Assembly: GCA_947561715.1 (NCBI GenBank)
Contig: OX387197.1
Location: 22,966,266-23,030,265, forward strand
Source of the DNA: Ascidia mentula
Lineage: Eukaryota > Chordata > Ascidiacea > Phlebobranchia > Ascidiidae
Length of the DNA: 64,000 bases
Direction of reading: 5' to 3'
The notes below the pieces were generated by a model that saw only the letters and a program-made list of their open reading frames with translations, did not search any database and was not told the origin of the DNA. The translations under genes were made by a program, and so were the position numbers. Positions within the stretch are counted from its first letter, which is position 1. Each line of letters opens with the position of its first letter. Positions 1 through 11,405 of the stretch are shown one piece after another.

Positions 1-80
1 TCATATGCGATGAACTAAGCAGGCACAAAATACAGGTTGTGATTTCGAAAAAAAACAACTTATTTTACTCTTTGTGGCAG

Positions 81-3015
81 ACCCGTGCGCAGCCAATCCG
101 TGCCACACATACGCCCAGTGTTCCGCAACAACAGATTCTATCACTTGTACGTGCACCGTGGGATATATTGGAGATGGATTTAATTGTGCAGGTAAAAGGG
201 ATCCGACAGAAAAAAGTAACCCGGAAGAATTCTCTTGATTCGTTATTCGAACAACATATCTTGTATGGCAACACTTGTTTGCAAACGTTCCGAAAACTAC
301 GAAACATTCGAATCTAACCCCACCAACCCAACCCCTGACCAGCTTTATATCTTTGCAACGACCTAAAGCCGTTAATGGTCATACTTAGCCGCTCGGCATA
401 TCTCCCCTCTTATTGCAAGTAAGTATGTTATCACCTAAATCTAATTATCAAAAGGATACACCAACCTGGGGCAAATTATTTCTAGGGATGCAAATGTGCC
501 GCTGCCAGCGTCTTTTCATACCTCGTATTTAAGGTTTCCCTCGTATACAAGATTGTCATATCGCTGTGTTAAGGAACATCAATGACCCTAATTAGTATCA
601 TTTTAAATCAAGTTTAGAGAACCTAGGGACAGTGGGGTCAGTGTATATTTGCATTTTATGAATCCAGAACACGAAGCGAACAATGTTTATTAAGGTTACT
701 TGATAGATTCTGTACCTGGATGGCAGGCCTTCGTTAAAACAGGAATATTTGTTACACATATTTGCTTCAGCCTTCCCATTTCGATTTTGTCAAAATATTC
801 TGTCCTACAACCTCATGAACGCAGGCACAGAATACTGGTTGTGATTACGAAAAAATCAACTTATTTGCTTTCAGTGGCAGACCCGTGCGCACCCAATCCA
901 TGCCACACAAGCGCCCAGTGTTCTGCAACGACAGATTCATTTACTTGTGCATGCGATGCCGGATATATTGGAGATGGATTTAATTGTGCAGGTAAAACGG
1001 ATCTGAGACTGAAAAATAACATGCAAAAGTTTCCTGATTCATTTTTGGAGTTGGGCCAAATCATTTACGGAAATACATGTGACGCAGTCATTGTGTTATT
1101 ATGCACCACAGGGTTTGTCCTATATGCAAAAAGATTGTTAATTCTTTGTATCACACAACAATAAACGCCACAATTACTATAGTTAGTGTATTCATGTGCA
1201 AGTTTTTTATAGGCTGTGAATTTTAATAACAGCCATTTATTTTACTTTATACGACAGACCCTTGCGCAACCAATCCGTGCCACACAAATGCCCAGTGTTC
1301 TGCAACGACAGATTCATTTACTTGTACATGCGATGCCGGATATATTGGAGATGGATTTACGTGTGCAGGTAAAAGGAAACTGACACAGAAAGTTACCAAA
1401 TTTGATTTTTAAGCCGAATCTTTTAAAGAAATACAGTTGGGCATTCATTGTCTTATTATGCACCCTAATTTGGGTCTGTCCTCTAATAAAACACAGGTAA
1501 TTCTTTGTTTCACAGAACATTTAACGCCTTAATTAGTATTGGTAGTGTGTTAGTTAATAAGTTTCTCATATGCGATGAACTAAGCAGGCACAAAATACAG
1601 GTTGTGATTTCGAAAAAAAACAACTTATTTTACTCTTTGTGGCAGACCCGTGCGCAGCCAATCCGTGCCACACATACGCCCAGTGTTCTGCAACGACAGA
1701 TTCATTTACTTGTGCGTGCACCGCGGGATATATTGGAGATGGATTTAATTGTGCAGGTAAAACGGATCTGACAGATTTCTCTTGATTCGTTATTCGAACA
1801 ACATGTCTTGTATGGCAACACTTGTTTGCAAACGTTCCGAAAACTACGAAAACGAAACATTATATTTGCATTTTATAAATCCAGAACACGAAGCGAAGAA
1901 TGTTTTTTAAGATTACTTGATAGATTGTGTACCGCGATGGCAGGCCTTTGTTAAAACAGGAATATTTTTTACACATATTTGCTTCAGCCTTCCCATTTCG
2001 ATTTTGTCAAAATATTCTGTCCTATAACCTCATGAACGCAGGCACAGAATACTGGTTGTGATTACGAAAAAATTAACTTATTTGCTTTCAGTGGCAGACC
2101 CGTGTGCACCCAATCCATGCCACACAAGCGCCCAGTGTTCTGCAACGACCGATTCATTTACGTGTGCATGCGATGCCGGATATATTGGAGATGGATTTAC
2201 TTGTACAGGTAAAAGGGAACTATCAAAAAAAGTAACACGAAAGATTTCTCTAAAGTCGTTATTCAAACAATATCTTGTATGCAACACTTGTTTGCAAACG
2301 TTACTAAAACTACGAAACTTGCGCATCTAATCCCTCCAATCCAACCCCTGACCTAGTTTATATATTTGCGACCTTTATATCCCTATAACGACCTAATGCA
2401 GTAATGGTCATACTTGTCTGGCCGGGTATATATCTCCTCTCATTGCAAGTACTTAAACAGGTAGAGACAAAAACGTGCAATTATTTTTCTGTTGGAATTA
2501 TTTTTTTTAACATTGAAAACAATGAATTTTTTGTGATAACATGCTGACGTATGTGTAACACTCTTTGTACCGTGTTGTGCACATATTGTGCTGTAGAAGT
2601 CAACGAATGCACATCCAACCCCTGTCCCACTTCTGATATTTGCAACGATCTAATCAACAGTTACTCTTGCACGCCAATTCCCGAAGGTAAGTATCTATAA
2701 AAGTCAAAAGTATTTAGGAATATTTTAACTTGGGAAAATGTTCGCGTGATTTTCGCCGACTTTTGTCAAAATTGGTAGTTGCTGTGTCCCGAGCCTTAAC
2801 GTATTTTTGCTATGTAGGAGCCTGCACCACACTACCTCCTTTTTCGTCCTTCCTTCGTAATCCTCCTGTTTGTCCGTGTTTATTTCCGGAAGGATTCATT
2901 TTTCACTACGAGTGCACCGAAACTTGTACCGTTTTAAAGGATGTCACTTGTGCCACGTGTGAGGTCGGCTCTTGGGCTTATCCAGTAATACCACCGACTT
3001 GTCTAGTAGTACCAG
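81..3015 (+). CDS. EGF-repeat extracellular protein, 3' part
   Basis: Six in-phase (1-1) EGF-type exons are readable: 81-191, 881-991, 1258-1368, 1646-1756, 2098-2208 (each 111 nt) and a shorter one at 2597-2686. A 198-nt cysteine-rich exon follows at 2818-3015. Each 37-codon exon starts after an AG acceptor with D-P-C, has the six-Cys EGF spacing and ends in the Y-I-G-D-G-F-x-C signature of the domain, followed by GTAAAA or GTAAG donors. The last exon has eight or more Cys and a G-S-W near its end, resembling a sushi/CCP module, but I am not sure of that. The 5' end and signal peptide lie outside the window and the 3' end was not found. The role is presumably extracellular adhesion or recognition. 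EGF exons 1 and 4 and exons 2 and 5 are near-identical with their introns, so the array grew recently. Confidence is high for the EGF exons and moderate that all belong to one transcript. Confidence 0.75.
300..425 (+). pseudogene. Relic EGF-like exon (degenerate copy 1)
   Basis: This stretch aligns by eye with the intact short EGF exon at 2597-2686: it keeps the ACCAACCCAACCCCTG and TTTGCAACGACCTAA landmarks but has stops and no usable splice sites. It lies in the intron after the first EGF exon, as expected for a decayed tandem exon copy. Confidence 0.5.
2326..2450 (+). pseudogene. Relic EGF-like exon (degenerate copy 2)
   Basis: A second decayed copy of the 2597-2686 exon, closely matching the relic at 300-425 and carrying a small internal insertion around TTTATAT. 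It sits just downstream of the EGF exon at 2098-2208, so the relic was duplicated together with its neighbouring exon. Confidence 0.5.
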
Positions 3016-4110
3016 GTATTCAACCCCATTGATCTTTTTCAATCTATTACTCAACGTGAAATTGTTCACCGACAACTATAACTTCAGCTTTGATGTGTTT
3101 CGGCAGATTGTGACTCGGCTCCGTGATAAACAACCCTGTCAGCTTGTGCAAGAGAGATGATTTGGATCGTTTGCGTCAATCTAACCTCCTTTATATTGGC
3201 CTACCTACGTTCTGCTCTTTGGTCCAAGTAGAAAATAAAAAATATCAAACGTTTGCACACATGTTATCCGTTGCACTTCTTGTAAAAACAGACATCAACA
3301 CAAAAACCTATTAGAAGTTTTCTTTATCGGTCGTACTTACTATTTCTGTTTTCATTTTATACCTTTCAATATTTTGTTGGAGGGAAAAAAGTCATATTTC
3401 AGATGAACTTACGCGGAAACTGTTGTCTCCAGGCATTCAAATGAGTTTTTTCCAAAGGCAGTTAAGTCAATAATTCCATCTCTTTTTGATCCCAATATTA
3501 TTATTTATAACGCATAGTCATTTAACCAAATTATCATTTCTTTATATCGACCACAAAAATTATTTGCGCTGAGCTAGCTGATTTTTTGAGTTGCCGCAAT
3601 TTTAACTAATCTAGTTCTGTCGCATTACCCATTACACGGACGTACATCTAATAGATGGGAAAATACCACACAAACTTACACTTTGTTCGTTGGGCTTTCT
3701 CACATTACTTCCGGCGCAACTCTGTATCAGCGAACAATTGCATCAGAGGTGCTTTCCAAGTATACATTTATTTTTGCGAGCATCAAGGACGGTTATACAG
3801 TACAACAGCATGATATAACACATGTTAAATCGTTTAACATCGAAAAAAATCCAATACGTGCTTTATCATTTCCAGTCGTGCTAATTTTAACAAATTACAT
3901 GGATAGATATCGAAATGCGTTGTTTCCAGCTATAAGCATAAGCATAAACAAGCAGTCCTATTAACGTAGTTTATCAATTTAAAATACTTAGACAAACACC
4001 ATATTTGTCCTAGTCGTGGTTCTTTATGGTTGGACAAAGGTTATCACCAGAATACAGTAACTTCCGATCAGCAAAAAAGCAGTAGGGCACAAGTCAAACA
4101 CACTAACAAA
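3016..4110. other. Convergent intergenic region
   Basis: No convincing exon was recognised here. A possible acceptor before ATTGTGACTCGG near 3108 leads quickly to stops. The 94-codon plus-strand frame at 3683-3964 has no domain or splice support. The region separates the plus-strand EGF gene from the 3' end of the minus-strand CUB gene, and should contain the missing 3' end of the EGF gene. Confidence 0.5.
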
Positions 4111-4113
4111 GCT

Positions 4114-4125
4114 TTTATTTTTATT
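4114..4125 (-). terminator. Polyadenylation signals of the smaller CUB gene
   Basis: Two adjacent AATAAA hexamers are read on the minus strand 8-19 nt after the TAG stop at 4135-4133. This supports the exon at 4245-4133 as the true 3' end. Confidence 0.5.
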
Positions 4126-4132
4126 AGGTTTT

Positions 4133-7100
4133 CTATATTTCATTGTTTATTGGTATGTCCGCTGTTATAATTGGTGATTCTGCATAAACTTTCTCTGGTG
4201 ACTGAACTCGTGTGTAGGAATTTTCATTTGCGGCATCGTTTCCAGCTGGACATAAGGTATAATATAAATACCATTACAGAATAATTTCAGGTTTTGTATT
4301 TAAGTTGCTTTTGGGGCGCCAAACAACGGAGTCGGTCCTAACTGTGAAGACAAAGTCAACTTCCAATTTAACACAATTTCATGTCAGAACTAAAACTTAG
4401 ATATCTTGACCCTTTAATCACCCCACAGACACTAATGTTTGAAGAGCGTTATAAATATAGTTGGAGCCAGTAAACATGGATAACATGCTGAAGAATCGCA
4501 TTCTTTTTTGTGTACAATTTTAAAGCAGGGCAACAGCAGACAAGGCAAGATATGAGATAATTTTAGGCGCTATCTGCAACTTATAAGGGATCGTTAAAAA
4601 TTAGAAGTGGTTTAGGTTGCCAGCAGAAGATTTTGTAAAAAGCCGGTTCTTTTAAATAAGCAGTCAGTAGTAGGGATGGATTTTAGCTTTAGATTGATTG
4701 ACTTTCTTAAATGCAAATCGAAACCTGATCCTACCAACGGCGGTAAAAGTGAGTTCAAAGCTCTTCCTTCTTATCGTCTGTGAACTGATGGGCAACAAAC
4801 GAACGATCAGATGGTTTGAGTTGGTAATGAGTGCGGTTGAGACTGGGCAAATTTCCTTTAGTATTCGTTCATCTGGTTGGAAGTACTGCAAATATAAGTA
4901 TTCCTATTGGGTATGAAGCGGGTATACACACAGATTTAAGAAAATAAAACAGCAGATTTATTTTAGTTAAACGCCATTTGTATTTTGTAATTTTCGAATA
5001 CTAATTTAACTACTGTAGAGAAGGTTAAATGTTTACCAACAACCTTCTGAAATCAGATGCAAATAATATGATTTTGCATAGAAGTCCCGCAACGATTTGC
5101 TCCAATGAAACATTTACTGACGTCAACGACTTGCCTTAAAAAATTCGCCATAAATTTCCATCGTAGATTTCGGGCATTCAATCAGAACCCTTTGCCCACT
5201 GGGCGCATTGATAGTCCACACGCAAGATATAGAAGAGTCGTCATGGTCACGTGGATCGGACAAAGTTAAGGACCCCAGGATCCCAGGACTAGCGATATAA
5301 GTCCCTTTGCCGCATTCGTCTAAATTATTCGTTTGAAAAAACAATAACCTCAACCGGATCGGTGAACCAAGCCACCCTGATGGTAGGCTGTCGATCGATA
5401 ACCGTATCTGTAGTTGCTGAGCAAAAGTTTTTTTTTAATTTTTTAATTTTTATTAAGGTACTTTCCCTTTTGTGACAAACCTTCGCTTGTACTTAGTTAT
5501 TTTGCGTTGTTTGTACACTTTGCAGAAACTTATGATGCCCTTTTCAGGGCGAAATATATTTTTCTGCTAAAAATAAAAACATCTTTAAAAGAGCTGTCTG
5601 AAAGATTGACCATAAAAAGTTTTGCTCAGCAATTATTCGTTTGAATGTACACAGTTTATTTTTCGGTTTCTGTACATTTCGATATGTTATATATATTTTA
5701 ATTTCTACCACAACATGTGTCCGAAAATGGTATAAACAGAGTTTGGAGAATTTTATCTTATTACAACCACACACATCCAACATTTCTTATTCAATTCTTA
5801 ATTTATCAGTGGACTTCAAAGACCAACTTTTCATTTTTTAAAATTTAATATTTAAAAAAAATATTAAAGCAATTGTAACCACCAGTGTTTTAATAACTGT
5901 ATATATTTGTAATGGATTTCTGCTGGCATTAACTTGTTTGTATAGGTTATTAATGTTCCACTTTTTCTTAAAATAAGCTAGAAGACCGATTAGTTTTCAA
6001 GGATATTACCAACTGCAGCGTAGATCAATTTCAATCCTTTTCTTATATCTGGCACACGATTGATAAAACGAGCAATCAGTTGATTTTGAATGCTTCTGTA
6101 AAAGGCCCCTTCAGTAATTCCCTTGGCCGGATCGAACATCTGTAACCATGATATCTAGCATGATATATAATAGAGGCAAATATCACGTTTAACTTACTGC
6201 AAAGCCGCCAAATGAGTCGATATCATAAGTATGCACCATGATCACTACCTTCATTCCGACAGGAGCAGTAATTTTCCAAATGCACTCACAAATGGGGGGG
6301 GGTTTAGGGAAGTTTGGCGAAGTAAGACTTTGGTCATCATCATGCAAAGCGCTATGATTTCTTTCGCCACAAACCCCTTAAAACAGGTGGTTTACATACT
6401 TTAATTGTTATAAGCGCTGGATGTGACAAAATGCTTGACTTTTTTGGGGACAGTTCAGCACGTTTCGAAAGTGTCTGCTTTAGCACAAAATTTAGTTTTC
6501 ATCTTAAAACAAAACGTAGTAACTCGTTCATGATTTTTCAGATAACTAAAGTCCAAAAAAACAGCCTGCAATCAATCGCGATGTATTTCAAAAAACACAA
6601 ACCGTATCCTTGGCGGGTCTTCTCTCCATGTGCTTGTATGTCGAAAAACTTATCTTTGGCAACTAAATGAACACAATTAGTAATGCACGACAAGCCAAAT
6701 CTGGTCTTACATTAATTACATTCTCTTTTACATTAACTACAAATAAAAATTACAGCAAAATTTACGAAATATCGGATCATTTGAGTCAAGTATTTCGTTT
6801 ATCATACTTGTGATCAAAGTTAAAACAAATCCATCTTGTGCTATTTCTTCGTCACTGTGGTAAATGATACTTAATCGATTTTTAGATGACCATATAATTT
6901 CCAAACTGACAATTCCCTCGAATAAGCCCACAACTCTTCCCGTAGAACTTTCCACAATCTGCGTATTTCCTTCAGTTGTTTATTTGTTCTTCACAAAGCG
7001 AATAATTAAGTAATAGATATATCCATCCAACATACTAATACAGCATTAAGTCTAATCCAAGTGCACGCAGTACATGTGGCCGTTGGTTATGTACTACTTG

Positions 7101-8497
7101 CCTTCAAAAAGCCTTTTCCTTTCGTAATTGAGAGTTTATCAATCGAAATACCAATCCACGCCTCTTTGGGAGCAGTAATGTTGTATACACACGTGACATT
7201 GGGAGGATAGTTTGGTGACGTCAGAACATTTCGGGATCCCAACCGGGTATGAAGGTCAGTGTCCCCGCAAATATCTGCTCAATAAAAACTTGAATGAAAA
7301 ACAAATTGTTGAAATAGTTTTGAAGTTATAGTATTTAATGTAACTGCAAATAACATATTTATCTGAAAATCATTTCTTTTCCCGCATTTAATGGTTTCTA
7401 ATGCTTAATATAGTCACCCTGTTTTTGCAAAAGCAAAAAAAAAACAGATATCCAATGTTATGAATAGAAAATTGATGTAAACTAGCTTTACAAAAACTAA
7501 AACGCAAACCGCAAATTCTCCACTTCAAGGAAATACAAACTTTTACCATGGTTTTCCCCAGTATTAAACCAGTCTTCGTCCGTATCCTCTTGTGCTGAAG
7601 AATAAAAATATCACCAATAACAAGCAACCACACACAGAGACAAAACTTCTTGCATGCGAATGATAAGGTTCGTTTTTCACGAACGTCTGATGTAGATTTG
7701 CTACAAATAGAATTGTAGTTTGTCATAGTTACCCAGCAGTATTTATGCACCCGATAACACCTACATAGCCAATAAATTCATCTTGAACATGATTAAACAG
7801 TTTTTTCGCATATGTATATAGTATTTTATTCTTCATACGTATGTTCCAGGTCAATCTGAATCCACCATTCGGTATTGCTTCATCACTGTGGTATGTAATA
7901 CTTAATTGATTGGAGATTGTCCCTATTTCTTTGTCTTCGAGACTTGTATTGAATGTAACGATGTCTCTGCCTATAGAAGTGTCTCGAATCTGCCAATTGG
8001 TGGAGAGGCTTCGTAAGTTTTAAAAATCAATAAACTGCACAAGGTATCAAAAACACAAAAAATTGTGTTTCGATTTAATGTACAAATCATCAAATCCATT
8101 TTGTACACAGTCGAGCTACAGACATTGATGATATTTCACTACTTGCCTTCAAGTAGCCTTACCCAGGTTCCACTGTAAGTCTTCTAATGACAACAGTAAT
8201 CCACGCTCCTTCGGGTGCATTAATATTGTATACACACGTGATATTGGTAGGATGATCTCCAGGATAGTTTGGTAAGGTGACAACATTTTGGTGTCTCATC
8301 CGGGTATGAAGGTTAGTGTCCCCGCAAATATCTACTTAAAAACAACTTTGCAAAATGTGCTTGTGCATTGAACGTGTATGGTAGTTGGACTGCTAATGCA
8401 ACTGTACTTGTTTCTGGTCACTTTACATACCTGCCTCGATTCGCAGTACTGGTGCACCCAATAACAACCAGGCAATATAGAAATTCAACTTGCACAT
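4133..8497 (-). CDS. CUB-domain receptor, smaller paralogue (possibly disabled)
   Basis: Minus-strand exons read 5' to 3': signal peptide 8497-8431 (starts MCKLNFYIAWLLLG); CUB1 8331-8147 and 7989-7839; CUB2 7274-7102 and 6958-6808; CUB3 6376-6198 and 6139-6010; CUB4 5319-5135 and 4885-4735. A probable cytoplasmic last exon is 4245-4133, containing N-S-Y-T-R-V-Q, ending in TAG and followed by AATAAA. All A exons run phase 1 to 0 and all B exons phase 0 to 1, so the frame is kept throughout. A exons carry C-G and C-x-W landmarks, B exons the G-F-x-L-x-Y type end. Donors at 8147, 7102 and 5135 are GC. CUB1 has an in-frame TAA at 8161-8159, so this allele may be dead or may skip that exon. A candidate juxtamembrane exon from 4341 lacks a clear donor and no transmembrane exon was pinned down. 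It is paralogous to the gene at 16.4-24.5 kb. Confidence 0.65.
7725..7790 (-). pseudogene. Relic signal-peptide exon inside the smaller CUB gene
   Basis: From 7790 the minus strand reads ATGTTCAAGATGAATTTATT and stays alignable with the intact signal exon at 8497-8431, including the TTATyGGGTGCA core. It now has a TAG after nine codons and no clean donor. It lies between CUB1 and CUB2. A unit of signal exon plus A plus B exon was therefore duplicated in tandem, the downstream signal exon decayed, and the domains were joined into one gene. Confidence 0.65.
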
Positions 8498-9690
8498 GAT
8501 TACCTAGTTTAACTTTCCCAAGACCTATTACAGATATTACAACCGGTTTACAGTAATTCATATTTAAGATTGAAAATTTACAACTTGTCTGTCTGCACTC
8601 GTATTAGCTCAGCATAAATGATACAAACAAAGATATGTTGTGCTCCAAATTGTTTGCCAGTGAAAGCCCAACCAATAGTAACAGGATGCAATGTTTGCAT
8701 GAAACCCAAAATATAACAGTTTCCGTTTTGAAGGCAGCAACTATTGTTACCCTGTAAAGTGTTGCGTATTTTCTTCAAAATTGGATGGCCGACAAGCATA
8801 TGCGGAGGATGTTTGTATACAATGATAAAAACCGATAACAAGACTGATGCAGTTTCTAACCACAAACAAAGCTGTAGGTTTTATGCACTTTTCGTAGCCA
8901 TCAATTGCGTGCATTGGTTTGGAACAGAATATCTCATTTTCAAACTTAGTGATAAATGGACCAATTATCATTGCATAGCAATAAATCCAGTTTAGTTTGT
9001 TATGGTTCACTAATCTGTCAACTATTTTTCACATAATAGAACAATACCAAACTGGGGACCATCTAACTTGAACAGCTTGGCACAAAATCAACTGGCAAGA
9101 AGTGACTAAATATTTCGGCCACATTTTTCCTGACGTAACCTTTCTTGAAATAATCTCCTTGGGGGCTGCTGCATAACAGCCGAAACGCCGAGAAACGTTG
9201 ATGAAATAAAGTTTGCCAGAATTGCGATGAGCATTGTTTAACTGGCTGCAACTATTCTTGGGGTATCTTGATTCGTAAACAAGTTGTCATTTTGTGTCAA
9301 ATTTAAAGTCGTCATGTCACCAATTCTCACCAAGGTCCATGTTTGATGATATCACTGACTAAATTTGCTTCTAATAAAATAAAACACACTGCAGAGGGCA
9401 GCTTGAGACAGGTCGTTGCCACATGTCATCTTTTGCGAAACTAAGCGCTTTGTTTGTTTAACGTCCATAGTTGCAGTTTTAACTCAAGAAATTTTGTCTT
9501 ATGATCCAGTACAGAGGGATATATCTGATAGATAGAAAATACCAAGGGAACAATTTTGAATTTTCTCATGTTTTACTGCAAAACTGCAGCTATAACACAA
9601 AATGTTTACCAAAAAAAAAAAAACTTGTTCTGGTTCGAATTCATAAACCTGTCAATAATCTATTGTGGAATTTTTTCTACAGCATGCCGT
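8498..9690. other. Intergenic region upstream of the smaller CUB gene
   Basis: No gene was recognised. Open frames at 8578-8865, 8744-8995 and 8747-9010 overlap on both strands and lack motifs. A short motif with the look of a dispersed repeat (GCCGAAACGCCGAGAAACG, about 9178-9196) is the only salient element. Promoter elements for the minus-strand gene should lie just above 8498, but I see no clear TATA box. Confidence 0.4.
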
Positions 9691-10433
9691 GATAAAACGT
9701 TCGCACATGAAACATGCGAGTTGCCAGTTAAAAAAAGATCCTTTATCCCAACGTATCTCATTGTGATCGGTTTTGTGGAGAAGCATTTTAGATAACTATA
9801 AACGTTCCCCATAACCGCATGATATTGCCCAACTTTCGCATGGCTGCACATCCCGATTAAATTCACACTTGGTCATCCATCCGGATGTTTCATTGTTTAT
9901 TTATATATTTATAAACTTAATTAAATACAAAACCGTTCAGTTTCTAATACCCAGAATGGAATATCACTTGTGCGACTGCCATATATTCTGTTAATTGGTG
10001 TTTTTTATAAACTGCAGATTGATTAGAAGGTGCAACCAACAACTCCAGGCAAAGTATATGATAAAAATAACTTATTTGTCGGCAGCCATTTTCTTAATGA
10101 AATATATTGTAGACTTGTTTTACGTCGTCTTTTGTCCAAGTTCACATTTTCTCAGGGTAATTTGATTAAAAAGAAAATGAGTCGAAAAATGAGTTGCAGA
10201 GTTAGAGACATAGAATTAAATACAGGTCGAAACAGTGCGTGTATACACCCTGTCTGCAGCTCTCATTGATTATTATGGTTCTTTTGCGCATATAATAGAA
10301 TTAAATAGATTTTCAAATTCTGACAACAAACAAATCTGGAACATATAGTCGTTCAGAAGTCTTGAGCAAACTGCGGATATTTTTTGCACATTGATTGCAG
10401 GAAGCTTTTTTGAAGAAAATCTAGATTGTTACC
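9690..10433 (+). repeat. Duplicated 5' flank, copy 1 (pseudogene side)
   Basis: Two blocks recur downstream in the same order: 9690-9885 matches about 11620-11780, and 9970-10090 (TGCGACTGCCATATATTCTG onward) matches 12796-12905. These blocks precede the dead and intact ligase copies respectively, so gene and upstream DNA were duplicated together. A 45-bp end of the foldback transposon seen at 21286-21620 is present at about 10225-10268 in this copy only. Confidence 0.65.
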
Positions 10434-11405
10434 ATGGTGTTAAAAAGTGCATTACCAGACATTGAATGTCCCCAAAACGACCATTGTTCAGTTGGCCCTG
10501 GAGAAAATGAAAAACTTTGGAAACAAGATTGCTGTAGTGGATCCCTACAAGGATCAATAGTGGACTTTTACTCAATTCTATAAACAATCGATCGAGATGG
10601 CTCTTAAACTTCGTTCAATTGGCGTCAAAAAGAACGACTGTGGTGAATTGGTTCTAGATTTTCATCCCAAATCATTCCCGATATTAGTTGGTCTGACATT
10701 GTGCAAAGCTGTAGCCGTCTGTGGCAAAGTCAATGACACAGCAAAATCTGCCGCAAAGCAGATCATTCAAGTCGGGACGAAGTATTGCATCTGCTAAAGT
10801 TCGCAATTAAAGCAGGAGCTTCCGTTGGAAGAAGATTTAAAATTAGTTAAGATTTTCTCTTTGCTCGAAGTGCAAAACCTTGTTGCAGAAACTGAAAACC
10901 AAGTCTAATTTCCTGGAGGGAATCACGTTATCATTGAAAAGTTTCTATTTCCAACCTAGTGATTGTATCTTAACTTTGATAACATTAAGCACGTCGTCAC
11001 CACGACTTTCTCACCCAAGTTTTTTGGTCAATGTGCAACTAAATACAGAGTAACTGGAGCTGGTATATGCGGTTTCGTGCCAGTTGACCTACTAGTGTAA
11101 TTTGGAAAGCAATTCAAGTCTAAAGTTTATGACGACAAATGGGTCACCAATGCCAACGTATATCCTTCGAACAGCAAAGAAAAGGTTGAATGTGATAGTA
11201 ACCCAGAATTACGGGATCTCGGAATGTTACTTTTACAACACAAACACCTCTTGATAGCTCAGGATTGCTTTGTCCAAATGTTAAACTTAAAGTTCACGAT
11301 GTTGAAAGTGGTGCCGAACTGGGCCGTGGAAAGCATGGATAACTCTGTGTCAAAAGTAAAGCTGCTAAAGGTCATTTAGACAACCAGAAAGCAACCAGTG
11401 CGGTT
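10434..11405 (+). pseudogene. Dead copy of the AMP-forming ligase gene
   Basis: The sequence follows the intact gene at 13241-14782 closely from its ATG and identical leader (GATTGTTACCATGGTGTTAA). It has an early small frame change after codon 11, an in-frame TAG where the intact gene has TCG (near 10557), and further stops. It also has internal deletions, one of which removes the P-loop-like TSGSTGKPKG region, and loses the last ~380 nt including the A7/A8 and C-terminal Lys motifs. It cannot encode an enzyme. It is a tandem DNA duplicate rather than a new retrocopy, because the 5' flank is shared and no poly-A tract is evident. Confidence 0.85.

Noticed and set aside
6290..6303. Apparent frameshift at a run of nine C in CUB unit 3 of the smaller gene
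   Set aside because: Recounting the run shows that the frame continues correctly through it into the I-C-E-C-I-W motif, so the exon is intact.
9178..9214. GCCGAAACGCCGAGAAACG motif as a possible transposon end
   Set aside because: No inverted partner or target duplication found nearby, so only noted as a possible dispersed repeat.
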